Below, piece after piece: positions 8,201 through 16,923 of a stretch of 64,000 bases of DNA. Location: positions 1,488,001 to 1,552,000 of the forward strand of contig NZ_FOMT01000001.1 of NCBI RefSeq assembly GCF_900112695.1, read 5' to 3'. The stretch's first letter is position 1. Every line of letters starts with the position of its first letter. The stretch comes from Paenibacillus catalpae (GTDB lineage Bacteria > Bacillota > Bacilli > Paenibacillales > Paenibacillaceae). Made by a program: the position numbers and the translations under genes. The notes below the pieces were generated by a model. The model ran no database searches, was not told the origin of the DNA, and saw only the letters and a program-made list of their open reading frames with translations.

Positions 8201-8238
8201 TGAATTGCCTCAAAAGCCCATCAGGAGGTCGCTCTACT

Positions 8239-8505
8239 ATGAAGTTTAAAAACACAAGATAAGCAAAATCAACTCATTGAAAACATTACTTTTAATCATT
8301 TAGTTATAGGCGTAGACATCTCCAGGAAGCTCATGTAGTCCACGCTGTCAGCTTTCGCGGGATTGCTCTGAGAACTCCACGGTAATCATCGTGAGGGTTC
8401 GATCTGTTTGTACGTTTGATCCCAGATCTGCTCAAAACCTACAAACTTAGCAGCGTCCGAGCGTATCATCGTTACCATGTTGAGGAAAAGAAACCCGTAG
8501 CTTAA
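8239..8505 (+). pseudogene. IS110-family transposase, N-terminal relic
   Basis: AGGAGGT precedes ATG 8239 (MKFKN). After a frameshift the sequence continues QDKQNQLIENITFNHLVIGVDIS, then in other frames EAHVVHAVSFRGIALRTP and GFDLFVRLIPDLLKTYKLSS, ending HVEEKKPVA with a stop at 8503-8505. These blocks match in order the start of IS110 transposases, including the GVDI motif of the DEDD domain. At least three frameshifts and a large deletion are present, so nothing functional remains. No element ends were found. Confidence 0.7.
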
Positions 8506-8530
8506 TAAGTTAGTTTAAATAAACAATCGG

Positions 8531-8653
8531 TCACGGATCCATTGAATTTGGAGTATCCACCATATTATATAACCACCAAAATAAAAGTAAGAGAATGCAA
8601 CAAGTTATTATTATTAAAATAACAATAACTCTACTTTTAAATTGATTCTTCAT
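8531..8653 (-). CDS. small single-helix membrane protein
   Basis: A 40-residue ORF with an excellent ribosome site (GGAGGAGG, six bases before ATG 8653). Residues 9-30 form a continuous hydrophobic helix with Lys and Arg before it, so it should insert in the membrane. A full 3'-end repeat copy lies upstream at 8708. No family is recognised. The strong Shine-Dalgarno and clean single helix argue for a real gene. Confidence 0.45.
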   Translation of the reverse strand: MKNQFKSRVIVILIIITCCILLLLFWWLYNMVDTPNSMDP

Positions 8654-8707
8654 TTATTACCTCCTCCGCAAAAGCATTGTCCTTTTCTATACGAGTAATT
8701 AGAAGGT

Positions 8708-8802
8708 TTTGTTGCGTTAAACTCCCCTTTACTTGAACGGACAACGGCAGCCGATCGCGTTGCCGGCTGCCGTCATGTCATGATGCTATCGTTCTCCGTT
8801 AG
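8708..8802 (-). repeat. dispersed 3'-end repeat, copy E (most complete)
   Basis: This is the best full-length copy. In minus sense it has the box CTAACGGAGAACGATAG (8786-8802), then CATCATGACATGA, then a GC hairpin with stem CGGCAGCCGG/CGGCTGCCG (about 8744-8772). The distal part is TTCAAGTAAAGGGGAGTTT with AACGCAACAAA (8708-8738). It begins 18 bases after the stop of the truncated propeller gene that ends at 8820. Confidence 0.65.
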
Positions 8803-8819
8803 TATGGCTGTAAATGGGA

Positions 8820-9254
8820 CTATTCTCCCTTCCGACCGATAACTAACAAAGCGCTGCGATGTCTCCTTTGAGGTGCAAGTTGTAAATGTTTCTTGTTCCA
8901 ATCGATTAGCAATGCAGACCAAGTTTTTCCTCTATCCGCAGATCGATAAAGCCCTCGATTATTCAATGCGTAGAATATATTCAAATCTTGTGGATCTTCT
9001 GCTAAATTAGAAATCATTGTTCCTTTCGCCACGGGCAAGCCCTGTTCAACTCTTTCCCATAGCTGATCTTCTTCTTTACGATAAATATAAGATTCAGCAA
9101 CGGAAGAGTCATAAGCATTTCTCGCACCGGCAGAAGCAGAAACGAGCATCATGTCCGGGTCATCTCTACTGACCACCATACTAAACATATAACGATGTTC
9201 TAATCCATCGCTAAAAGGTACCCATGTATCACCGCCATCGCGGCTCAGTAACAC
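8820..9254 (-). pseudogene. BNR/sialidase-like propeller protein, 5'-truncated
   Basis: A 144-codon frame contains two BNR blades with the Asp-box-like motifs SRDGGDTW and SADRGKTW, typical of sialidase or YCF48-like propellers, which usually exceed 300 residues. The apparent GTG start at 9254 lies in the middle of a blade with no ribosome site. The same frame reads on upstream into the end of the adjacent SnoaL gene. This looks like the C-terminal third of a lost gene. Confidence 0.55.
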
Positions 9255-9285
9255 ACTCTTGCCTGGTTGATCCGGCTGCCGTTTT

Positions 9286-9693
9286 TTATTGTGGGGATTC
9301 GTAACTTTTTAATGGCATACCTACATATTCACGGAACGAGCGGATCCCCTCTGCCTCGTACTCAAAGACAACCGCAAGCTCATTGCGATAAGGTTGCCCA
9401 CTGAGCGAGCCTTCCGCGCGAAATATTACCATCCCGTTGTCCCCATTCTCAAGCATGATGAGCGGAGTAAGCTGTACCTGCAATACGGAACGCTCGAACC
9501 GAATTAATTCCTCGAATCGCTCTTTGCCTTGCTGCTCGTGATTCCACCCCTCTATCGGGAGCGGAATGAAGAAATGAAAACCCTCCACAACTTTCTTCAG
9601 AAAATCGAATGTTTGCCCCGTTTCGAAAGCTCGTTTGAAAGCATCAAACACTTCGATAGTTCGGGATGGGACTGCTCCTAAAGATTTTTCCAT
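9286..9693 (-). CDS. SnoaL/NTF2-like protein
   Basis: A 135-residue protein with the cone-shaped alpha+beta NTF2/SnoaL pattern: an N-terminal helix (TIEVFDAFKRAFETGQ), then beta strands ending FRAEGSLSGQPYRNELAVVF and a C-terminal REYVG. Members are small isomerases, hydrolases or ligand-binding proteins; the substrate here is unknown. A GGAGG site precedes ATG 9693. The gene follows the DinB gene by 44 bases on the same strand. Confidence 0.7.
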   Translation of the reverse strand: MEKSLGAVPSRTIEVFDAFKRAFETGQTFDFLKKVVEGFHFFIPLPIEGWNHEQQGKERFEELIRFERSVLQVQLTPLIMLENGDNGMVIFRAEGSLSGQPYRNELAVVFEYEAEGIRSFREYVGMPLKSYESPQ

Positions 9694-9737
9694 ACAGAAT
9701 CCTCCTTATTATAGTTTATTTGAACCTCCACAAAGGT

Positions 9738-10205
9738 TTAGCGTGACAGAACCTTTAATTGGCTCGATATCGTTCCAAGATGTATGGCCTCGTGAATGAG
9801 TGCGAAATTGAACAACTCGGCGGCTGTACTGAATTGGAACGGTCCAAAAATAAACGGAGCAAGAAGCTTCTTATCCAGCCATTCAGATGTCAATTCAGAT
9901 AGGCGGGACAGTTGAGCCGTTAACTTTTCAACCAGCTCCTCCTTCGATGGAGGGGAAACCGTCCAGTCCAGCGGCCTTGTTCCGGAATTAAACAACGCTT
10001 CATAGGAGTCCGGAATAGCCGTTGGGGAGCCGAAGCTTAAGGTAGAATACTTATCCATCCAATAAATGATGTGGCCGACATTCCAACGAATGGTATTATT
10101 GAAGCCTTCCGGCTGCCTGTCGAATACATCCTCTGTAATGGCCTGAAGCTGACCAATCACAACCTGATGCAGCATTTTACCAGTATTAATAATCGATTGT
10201 GTCAT
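9738..10205 (-). CDS. DinB-family protein
   Basis: A 155-residue four-helix-bundle protein of the DinB/YfiT type. The metal-site histidines are visible in WNVGHIIYWMDKY (about residue 50) and in HEAIHLGTIS near the C-terminus. These proteins are thought to be metal-dependent transferases, often using bacillithiol. AGGAGG nine bases before ATG 10205 favours that start over the in-frame codon at 10259. Confidence 0.8.
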   Translation of the reverse strand: MTQSIINTGKMLHQVVIGQLQAITEDVFDRQPEGFNNTIRWNVGHIIYWMDKYSTLSFGSPTAIPDSYEALFNSGTRPLDWTVSPPSKEELVEKLTAQLSRLSELTSEWLDKKLLAPFIFGPFQFSTAAELFNFALIHEAIHLGTISSQLKVLSR

Positions 10206-10421
10206 TATTAAACGCCTCCTGAATTGGTTTGTGTCCTGCAGCTCGCTTTCGTTAACCAAGTTTACCTCCTCATTGTAGGTATCATGGGACTTTCCATCAA
10301 TGCAGTGGACATTACCGAAACGTTAAGTATAAGTTAACGATTATTCATTGACAGAAAAAGAAGATGGGATGACACTAGTTACTAAACATACATTCATCGA
10401 TACATTTGAAAGGCAGTGTGA

Positions 10422-11327
10422 ATGATGGAGTTAAAACAACTACAGTATTTCATGGCAATCTGTCAGGAGCTTCACTTCACGAGAGCAGCCGAAAAATTAG
10501 GAGTTAGCGCGCCAAACATCAGCCAGCAGATAAGGAAATTGGAAGAAGAATTAGGGGTTCTGTTATTCGATCGTATAGGAAAAACGATTGTACTCACAGA
10601 CGCTGGAGCGATTCTTCATGAACATGGTGCTGCCGTGCTCGGGCATCTGCAGCAGGCGAGCGACGCCATAGCTGATCTGAAGCAGATGAAAGGCGGATCG
10701 TTATCCATAGGCGTTTTGCCCGGTGACGCGGACCTCATGTTTAATGCCTTGCTGCTCAACTTCCATCAGACCTATCCCACTATCTCGCTATCTCTTTTGG
10801 AAACCATGAAAGTAACGGAACAAGTCCTGGATCGAAGCATCGATATTGGCGTAACCATTGGGCCGGTTAATGACGAACGTCTCACTTCAATCCCCCTGTT
10901 TCACGAGGAGTTCTCGCTAGCGGTAAGTAAGAACGATCCCCTTGCCAAGGAAAGTTTCGTCCCCTTGAGCAGGCTGCTTGCTTTGAAGCTGGTCATGTTC
11001 CCACCAGACCATCAATGCCGAAAACTGATCGACCGTTTTTGCATGGAAGCCGGATTTACTTTGCAGCCGCATATAGTAACTACAACGTTATCTTCCCTGC
11101 TTCAGATGGTTCAGAGTGGAGTTGGCGCTTGTGTACTGCCTCGATTGCTGCTTGATAATCTTCACAATTTGGACATCAAGGTCGTGCACCTAAGGAATCC
11201 TACGCCTTCTCAAGACATTTGTCTGATCTCTCGGAGTGATAGATATGTCGGATACGCCATGCGCACATTCATTAAGACTTTGAAAGAATATATAAAGACA
11301 GCTATTACTCATGCGAAGTCTTCATAG
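10422..11327 (+). CDS. LysR-family transcriptional regulator
   Basis: A 301-residue LysR protein. The winged HTH is at residues 2-60 (LKQLQYFMAICQELHFTRAA, then SAPNISQQIRKLEEELG), followed by a type 2 periplasmic-binding-like effector domain (about 90-295). It is divergent from the DinB/SnoaL pair across about 215 bases, so these may be its targets. A second ATG at 10425 is also possible. Confidence 0.85.
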   Translation: MMELKQLQYFMAICQELHFTRAAEKLGVSAPNISQQIRKLEEELGVLLFDRIGKTIVLTDAGAILHEHGAAVLGHLQQASDAIADLKQMKGGSLSIGVLPGDADLMFNALLLNFHQTYPTISLSLLETMKVTEQVLDRSIDIGVTIGPVNDERLTSIPLFHEEFSLAVSKNDPLAKESFVPLSRLLALKLVMFPPDHQCRKLIDRFCMEAGFTLQPHIVTTTLSSLLQMVQSGVGACVLPRLLLDNLHNLDIKVVHLRNPTPSQDICLISRSDRYVGYAMRTFIKTLKEYIKTAITHAKSS

Positions 11328-11341
11328 ATCAGCTCTCCAAT

Positions 11342-11379
11342 AAACAAAAAGAGGTAAAGGGAAAATCCCCTTACCTCTG
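11342..11379 (-). terminator. terminator of germination operon 1
   Basis: In minus sense, GAGGTAAGGGGATTTTCCCTT plus TACCTC forms a hairpin followed by TTTTTG. It lies 24 bases after the stop of the germinant-receptor B gene. It may also stop the convergent LysR transcript. Confidence 0.7.
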
Positions 11380-11402
11380 CTCAGACGTACTACTTCAACC
11401 TA

Positions 11403-12521
11403 TTATGATTTGCCGTTAAGAATTTTGCCCTTAAATATGGCGACGACCATCACCAAGAGTAAAGGAACAACAAATGCTGCCGAACCCCATATTGGATGTA
11501 AAACGGATACGATCTCTGTCCATTCGGCACTGCCATCAAACCCTACAAGGGTAATCATAAACCCGAGTAGTGCCAGAGGCATTATGAATATGCGGTTATC
11601 GCTTAACTTGAACAATTGCGTCAAATATAAGCTGAGCACGTACAAGGTAACCGTCGTTTTCATAAAAGAGCCGAGAATGAGTGAGATTCCGATGATAGAC
11701 TCAATCCTTTGGACGATTTCTTGAAACTCGACAATATGGGCAAGGGAAAAGAGGGCATATGGCCTTTTACCAGCAAGCGGGCCAAACGCCATGATGGTGC
11801 AAATGCTGGATATACATATGATGAGTACATTCAAAGCCAAAGAAGTTAATAACGTACGCGGAAGTTTTGGAGACGTTTCTTTGCTGACAAACGGCAGAAG
11901 CATGGCAATAAGGAAAACTTCTACATAAGGAAAGCCAAAGGTGAAGTATGCTCCATGAAGAATCGGCTTCATTCCATCCGGCATAATCGGCAGGAGGCTA
12001 GACGGATTATAATGATTCAATGCCAGCACAAGCACCAAGCCGATCATTAATAAAAGAACGATCGCGATCAACGTAAACATGCGCGCTATAACTTCTATTC
12101 CAGCATAAGCAGTAGCAGCCGAAATGGCGAAGGCAAGAAAAGTAAACACGTATAGCGGTGTTTCCCTCATCATCGAACTGACCATAAAAAGTCCGATATC
12201 CAGGACAATACCTGAAATCATTTGAAGAAGAAATGACAATGTGAAGATAGAAATCATTATAGTTAACCATGTTCCGATCAATCGCTGGCCGCATTCGACG
12301 AATGATAAGCCTGGATAGCGTTGATTCAGAAACAGGATACAAGCCAGAATGCAAAATCCTAATGCTCCCGAGATGAGAAGAGACAGCCAGGCACCATTGT
12401 ACGCCCGTCCAATCAAAGGGCCGGGGATGTTAATGATCGAAGAACCTGTCATATACGCAAAAAATATCACTCCCAGTTGAAAAGAACTTATCTCCTGCTG
12501 CTCTGGCTTCCTATCTGACAT
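11403..12521 (-). CDS. germinant receptor subunit B (GerAB/GerKB family)
   Basis: A 372-residue integral membrane protein with about ten hydrophobic segments, of the GerAB/ArcD/ProY amino-acid-permease-like family. The N-terminal QLGVIFFAYMTGSSIINIPG is typical. In spores the B subunit lies in the inner membrane and is thought to bind the germinant. ATG 12521 is preferred over TTG 12524 because of a GGAGGGG site. It is the last gene of the A-C-D-B operon, 33 bases after the small D gene. Confidence 0.85.
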   Translation of the reverse strand: MSDRKPEQQEISSFQLGVIFFAYMTGSSIINIPGPLIGRAYNGAWLSLLISGALGFCILACILFLNQRYPGLSFVECGQRLIGTWLTIMISIFTLSFLLQMISGIVLDIGLFMVSSMMRETPLYVFTFLAFAISAATAYAGIEVIARMFTLIAIVLLLMIGLVLVLALNHYNPSSLLPIMPDGMKPILHGAYFTFGFPYVEVFLIAMLLPFVSKETSPKLPRTLLTSLALNVLIICISSICTIMAFGPLAGKRPYALFSLAHIVEFQEIVQRIESIIGISLILGSFMKTTVTLYVLSLYLTQLFKLSDNRIFIMPLALLGFMITLVGFDGSAEWTEIVSVLHPIWGSAAFVVPLLLVMVVAIFKGKILNGKS

Positions 12522-12554
12522 CAACGACCCCTCCTCTCATCTGCTCCTTAATGG

Positions 12555-12788
12555 TTATTTCAAGAATGAATCAATTTCCCTTGCAGTTCCTTTAAACAGC
12601 GGCTCGAAGACATCATAATAATCAATCCAGTCACGGTTCATGACATAGTCCACTCCCATGTATAAGGAGAGTAGAATGAGCACGAGATAGATCGACATAT
12701 CTTTTTTTGAACCTTTTTTCTTTACGTGAAGATAGTCAAAAAAATAAACATAACCAAACGCAACAATAATAACAATGTAACGTTCCAT
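12555..12788 (-). CDS. small germination-operon membrane protein (D-subunit type)
   Basis: A 77-residue protein with two hydrophobic segments (about residues 5-19 and 32-47) and a charged C-terminus. Small two-helix proteins of this size, called D subunits, are encoded in many gerA-type operons of Bacillus and relatives, where they modulate receptor activity. GGGGGAG precedes ATG 12788. The gene lies between the C and B genes of the operon. Confidence 0.7.
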   Translation of the reverse strand: MERYIVIIVAFGYVYFFDYLHVKKKGSKKDMSIYLVLILLSLYMGVDYVMNRDWIDYYDVFEPLFKGTAREIDSFLK

Positions 12789-12816
12789 TATAGTTGCTCC
12801 CCCTTGAACTCTTAGC

Positions 12817-13980
12817 TCATGGCTCGGATGTCACCGGCTTGCTGATCACCGTTCCTCCTGTAACTAGCCTTAGCTTTACTTCGACGTTGAAGGGAATCTC
12901 CGCAAATGTATCATCCCATCCGTTACTTAAATTTTTCCACTGCTTTGGATGCTTCCGATAGATTAAATTACCGATCCCGATGACGTCAATCTTATTTTTC
13001 TGCAGATAATGAACCGTATTCCGTATTTTTGTTTTTATGGCTTCCTCCACTTTGTGAATGAATACAGCTTCTTCCTCCTTATTTTTGATCGAAGTGCATT
13101 TCAATTCACCGATCGCGCCATCACCTTGAGCTTTAACGTGTACAGTGATCTGATCACCTTTTATATGGGTCTTGATTTTAGTCTGCAGATTTATAATCTC
13201 CAACGTCTCCATTTCCTTGGATGGACTGTCACAAGGCAACTGAATAACGCCATCATCATACTCATTGCGAAGCATAACCAGGCCTTCAGTTTTCTTAGGT
13301 GACATAATGATTGCGAGCTTGCCCCCTTTGAACAAAGCAAGTCCGGCAGCTGAGAATACATCCTTGTTATCCTTGTTCTCGTAAACGTACGAAATATAAG
13401 AGTCGTTATGCGCACTTAACGACTGCAGCACCCATTTAAGCAAAGTCGTATCTATTGTTTTCGCTGAGGCGGAAGCGGCGAATTTCTTCGCGCTTAACAG
13501 CTGCTGTCCCATCGTCTGTTCGATAATAGGCTGTTTGTTCAGCATTTCACCAGCTCTGCCTTTAGCAATCATCAGAGAAACGGTTACCCTAGGCTCGTGA
13601 TCGCGATAGAAAAAGTCAAGAAGTTCACCCATGTTGACGCTTCTGGCAAGTTGTTCTCCGATTACTATAACGCGCATATGACTCCATTGAGCTTTACGCC
13701 CTAGATGAATCGGGATATCGCGCACCGCTTCCATAACCGTAGTATCCGTCGTCGTAATATTAAGTCCTGCAGTTCCGTTTCCTGAGCTTGGTAAATCATG
13801 GCCGCCATGAGCCGGCTGAGGTCGGTACACCTGCGTCGTCATTTCGATTTTTCCGTTCTTGCCCTCATCCAGCGCAACACCCATCACGAACCCGCGATCA
13901 GGAAGTTCAAATTGGCTCCAACAACCTGAAAGCAAGGCGAGAATAACCAAAACGATTAGTAACTTTGCTGCTTTGTTCAT
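12817..13980 (-). CDS. germinant receptor lipoprotein subunit C (Ger(x)C family)
   Basis: A 387-residue lipoprotein with lipobox LLSGC (Cys20), followed by the family motif RGFVMGVALDEG. The domain includes HLGRKAQWSHMRVIVIGEQLAR and DFFYRDHEPR, both typical of GerAC proteins, and the late RKHPKQW motif. It is anchored on the spore inner membrane as part of the receptor. AGGAG precedes ATG 13980. It follows the A gene by 29 bases. Confidence 0.9.
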   Translation of the reverse strand: MNKAAKLLIVLVILALLSGCWSQFELPDRGFVMGVALDEGKNGKIEMTTQVYRPQPAHGGHDLPSSGNGTAGLNITTTDTTVMEAVRDIPIHLGRKAQWSHMRVIVIGEQLARSVNMGELLDFFYRDHEPRVTVSLMIAKGRAGEMLNKQPIIEQTMGQQLLSAKKFAASASAKTIDTTLLKWVLQSLSAHNDSYISYVYENKDNKDVFSAAGLALFKGGKLAIIMSPKKTEGLVMLRNEYDDGVIQLPCDSPSKEMETLEIINLQTKIKTHIKGDQITVHVKAQGDGAIGELKCTSIKNKEEEAVFIHKVEEAIKTKIRNTVHYLQKNKIDVIGIGNLIYRKHPKQWKNLSNGWDDTFAEIPFNVEVKLRLVTGGTVISKPVTSEP

Positions 13981-14009
13981 TGGCTACTCCTTCGGCAGCA
14001 ATGTAGTTG

Positions 14010-15563
14010 TTAGGGATCGGAATGAACCCGGGAGGATTGCAACAATTTTCGTAACGGCATGCGGACTAATACATCCCGAAGACCTCCAGTCCGTAATGGT
14101 CCTAATGGAGCCAAATAAGGCTGCCCTAGCGTTCGCAATCTGCAGAGATGAAGCAGCATGAATAGCAGGCAGACCATCATCCCGAAACCTCCTAGCAGCG
14201 CAGCGGAAAGCATTAACGGGAACCTCAATACCCGAAGTGCAATTGCAATGTTATATTGCGGAATAGCAAATGAGGCAATGCCGGTCGCTGCAACGATAAT
14301 AACCATAATTGGAGAGGCAATCCCAGCTGAGATGGCTGCATCGCCGATAACGAGTGCGCCGACAATACTCACTGCTGAACCAATTGGTTTCGGAAGCCTA
14401 ACCCCAGCCTCGCGAAGAAGCTCAAAGAAAAATTCCATTAATGCCGCTTCAAACAGAGCAGGCAGCGGCAAACCCTCCCTCGCGTCAATGATAGCAAGCA
14501 ACAGGACTGTAGGAATGAGCTCTGGATGGAAGGTCGAAAAAGCAACATAGAGGCTGGGCAACAGCAAAGCCATCATGAACGCAACAATCCGAAGCCACCG
14601 AATCATCGTTGAATACACCGTACGTTGGTAATAATCCTCACTAGACTGGAAAAATTCCGTAAACAATCCCGGACATAACAGAATTCCTCCCGTGCCTTGC
14701 ACCAGGACCGCTATTTTCCCCTCAAGCATGGCGGCTACCGCTACATCTGGCCGCTCCGTATACCGATGCTGCGGAAACGGCGTATAGGTAGAGTCCTCAA
14801 TGAGCTGTTCGATATATGAGGTTTCGAGAATGTCCACTTCCTTGATTTTTTCCATTCTTCTTTTGAATTCCGTCAGCATTTCGGAGTCCGTGACACCGTT
14901 AATATAACCGTAAGCGACTGTCGTATTTGTTTTACCGCCGGCATCCATGATCTTGATCTTGAAATCTGGCGTTTTCAAACGAAGACGCAGAAGAGCAATG
15001 TTTTTAACCAGATTCTCAACTGTCGCTTCCCTTGGTCCCTGAACGACTGACTCGTTAGCCGGCTCAGTTACCTGCCTCGTCTCAACAGCAAGCACCTTGA
15101 AATCGAGTGCCTTATTCCATTCATCGAAGAAGATAACGAGATGACCTGCAGAAATATGTTCGATAGCCATGTTAAAATCAGTCAGCAGGTTTGGTTTTTT
15201 AGATGACACTACTCCCTGCTCAAAAAAGGATATAATTTGTGTTGGCGTAATAGCTGCTGCCGGACCAATCTCATAGGTCACCAAATCCTGCAAAGAGGAC
15301 TTCATAAAGTTAGCTGTGTTTTCTTGTGCCAACGATGAATAATAGACCGAACAAGCTGAATACTTCTGATCCGGACCATAGTTCCAGTGCTGAAATACGA
15401 TATCCGAGCAGTCTGCAAAAATAGCCTCGAGTCGCCGAATATTGTCTGGAAGAACTTCGGATATCCGATCTTGCGGTTCAGATGATGATGAATCTTCTTC
15501 TAAAGTAGGCTCATGGTTTTGAGTTAGCGAGCTATGTGGCATGCCGATATCTTTCTTGGTCAT
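14010..15563 (-). CDS. germinant receptor subunit A (GerA family)
   Basis: A 517-residue protein with a soluble N-terminal domain (about residues 1-280) and a C-terminal membrane domain with about five helices. Family motifs seen are NIRRLEAIFADCSDIVF, YINGVTDSEMLTEFKRR, PFPQHRYTERPD, EGKIAVLVQGT and REAGVRLPKPIGSAVSIVGA. GerA-type A subunits form the ion-channel-like core of germinant receptors. ATG 15563, after AAGGTGGG, is preferred over TTG 15566. It is the first gene of operon 1. Confidence 0.9.
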   Translation of the reverse strand: MTKKDIGMPHSSLTQNHEPTLEEDSSSSEPQDRISEVLPDNIRRLEAIFADCSDIVFQHWNYGPDQKYSACSVYYSSLAQENTANFMKSSLQDLVTYEIGPAAAITPTQIISFFEQGVVSSKKPNLLTDFNMAIEHISAGHLVIFFDEWNKALDFKVLAVETRQVTEPANESVVQGPREATVENLVKNIALLRLRLKTPDFKIKIMDAGGKTNTTVAYGYINGVTDSEMLTEFKRRMEKIKEVDILETSYIEQLIEDSTYTPFPQHRYTERPDVAVAAMLEGKIAVLVQGTGGILLCPGLFTEFFQSSEDYYQRTVYSTMIRWLRIVAFMMALLLPSLYVAFSTFHPELIPTVLLLAIIDAREGLPLPALFEAALMEFFFELLREAGVRLPKPIGSAVSIVGALVIGDAAISAGIASPIMVIIVAATGIASFAIPQYNIAIALRVLRFPLMLSAALLGGFGMMVCLLFMLLHLCRLRTLGQPYLAPLGPLRTGGLRDVLVRMPLRKLLQSSRVHSDP

Positions 15564-15599
15564 CAATACCCACCTTTTTTTACCACTTCGAATTAAATT

Positions 15600-15629
15600 T
15601 AGTGTGCGGAATTTCCATTTTTTTATACA
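15600..15629 (-). promoter_or_regulatory. candidate sigma-G promoter of germination operon 1
   Basis: In minus sense GTATA (-35, within 15624-15629) is followed after 17 bases by CACACTA (-10, 15600-15606). This fits the forespore sigma-G pattern GHATR / CATXHTA with one mismatch. It sits about 35 bases before the A gene, as expected for a receptor operon expressed in the forespore. Confidence 0.45.
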
Positions 15630-15838
15630 AAGCCAGTCGAATATTCTAGATATTAAGGCTCTGTCACGCTTAAATTCTCACCAAAAATAGCCGCCAATCG
15701 TGCCGGCAGCCAGGTAAATATTGAACGACATAGTTCCCTGTTTAGATCAATGTTCAAATTGTATCCCTTGCTATAGGTTTAAGGCTGGCGGGAAAACGGG
15801 TAAGTAGATATACAATCTACTTGCGAGGGGTGAGAGCA

Positions 15839-16069
15839 ATGAACGCATTCGAACGAAGCGTCGACCGCCGGCGCGAGCAGCAAGGCAAGCGCGACAATCC
15901 GGAGGGTATTCCGACGGAGAAAGAAAGCCTCTTCGACAAGTTCGTCAGCGAGCGCACGGTCGATCCGATCCCTGTCGAGGACCAAACCATTGAGCAGCAG
16001 GACGAGAAGGACAAAAAACGCACGAAACGCGATTCTTCCAGCGAGCGTAAGTATCGAACGGGGATTTGA
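15839..16069 (+). CDS. small charged hypothetical protein
   Basis: A 76-residue, very hydrophilic protein rich in Arg, Glu, Asp and Lys, with no hydrophobic core. It begins MNAFERSVDRRREQQGKR. GAGGGG lies eight bases before ATG 15839, so this start is preferred over the one at 15821. It is probably disordered and of unknown function. Its stop codon lies within a perfect 16-bp inverted repeat. Confidence 0.55.
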   Translation: MNAFERSVDRRREQQGKRDNPEGIPTEKESLFDKFVSERTVDPIPVEDQTIEQQDEKDKKRTKRDSSSERKYRTGI

Positions 16070-16090
16070 CTTTGGTCAAATCCCCGTTCG
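16055..16090. terminator. strong hairpin over a stop codon
   Basis: A perfect inverted repeat: CGAACGGGGATTTGAC, a four-base loop TTTG, then GTCAAATCCCCGTTCG. The upstream arm includes the TGA of the small charged gene. No T-run follows on either strand, so a 3'-end stabiliser or a weak bidirectional terminator between the convergent genes is more likely than a classic terminator. Confidence 0.45.
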
Positions 16091-16119
16091 ACGCCAGAGG
16101 ACGGCGGAATCATTCGCCT

Positions 16120-16881
16120 TTAAGTTGCTCCCCGATTGTACACGCGCATCGCAAAGATATAAGCCACGAGCATAATACCGATGCACCACGCTAGCGCGAT
16201 CCATATATCATTGCCCACAGGCTGATCTGACAGCAGCGAACGGATGGCCTCTACGATTGAAGTTACCGGCTGATTATCGGCAAAAGCGCGAACTGCCTTC
16301 GGCATCGAATCGGTCGGCACAAAGGCTGAGCTGATAAACGGCAGGAAGATAAGCGGATAGGAAAATGCGCTTGCGCCTTCCACCGATTTCCCGGATAATC
16401 CGGCTATCGCCGCCACCCAAGTCAGAGCCAGCGTAAACAGCACGAGTATACCGGTTACGGCGAGCCATGGCAGGACCCCTACCGACGAACGAAAGCCCAT
16501 AATGAGCGCTACGAGAATGATGACGATAAGAGAAATGACGTTGGATACCAACGACGTCAGCACATGCCCCCACAGCACGGCGGAACGCGAAATCGGCATG
16601 GAGTGGAAACGCTCAATGATACCCCGTTGCTTATCCATAAACAGGCGATAAGCTGTATAGGATATACCGCTTGCAATCGCAATCAGCAGGATCCCGGGTA
16701 ACAGGTAGTTCACATAGTTGTCCGTACTGGTTTGGATGGCGCCGCCAAACACATAGACGAACAGCAGCATCATCGCAATCGGAGTGATGCAGACCGTAAT
16801 GATGGTGTCCATGCTGCGGAAAATATGCCGCATGGAACGTCCAAGCATAACGCTCATGTCGCTGAAAAAATATTTATTCAA
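16120..16881 (-). CDS. ABC-2 type exporter permease (DrrB-like)
   Basis: A 253-residue membrane protein with six predicted helices. It belongs to the ABC-2 permease family of the daunorubicin-exporter type (motifs MDKQRGIIERFHSMPISR and PLIFLPFISSAFVPTD). It would pair with the ATPase encoded 43 bases upstream to export a small molecule or drug. The start is TTG 16881 with GGAGGG nine bases away. It is the last gene of the padR operon. Confidence 0.85.
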   Translation of the reverse strand: MNKYFFSDMSVMLGRSMRHIFRSMDTIITVCITPIAMMLLFVYVFGGAIQTSTDNYVNYLLPGILLIAIASGISYTAYRLFMDKQRGIIERFHSMPISRSAVLWGHVLTSLVSNVISLIVIILVALIMGFRSSVGVLPWLAVTGILVLFTLALTWVAAIAGLSGKSVEGASAFSYPLIFLPFISSAFVPTDSMPKAVRAFADNQPVTSIVEAIRSLLSDQPVGNDIWIALAWCIGIMLVAYIFAMRVYNRGAT

Positions 16882-16923
16882 GGTTTCTTACCCTCCCAAA
16901 ATGAATGATCACCCTCGAAAGCA

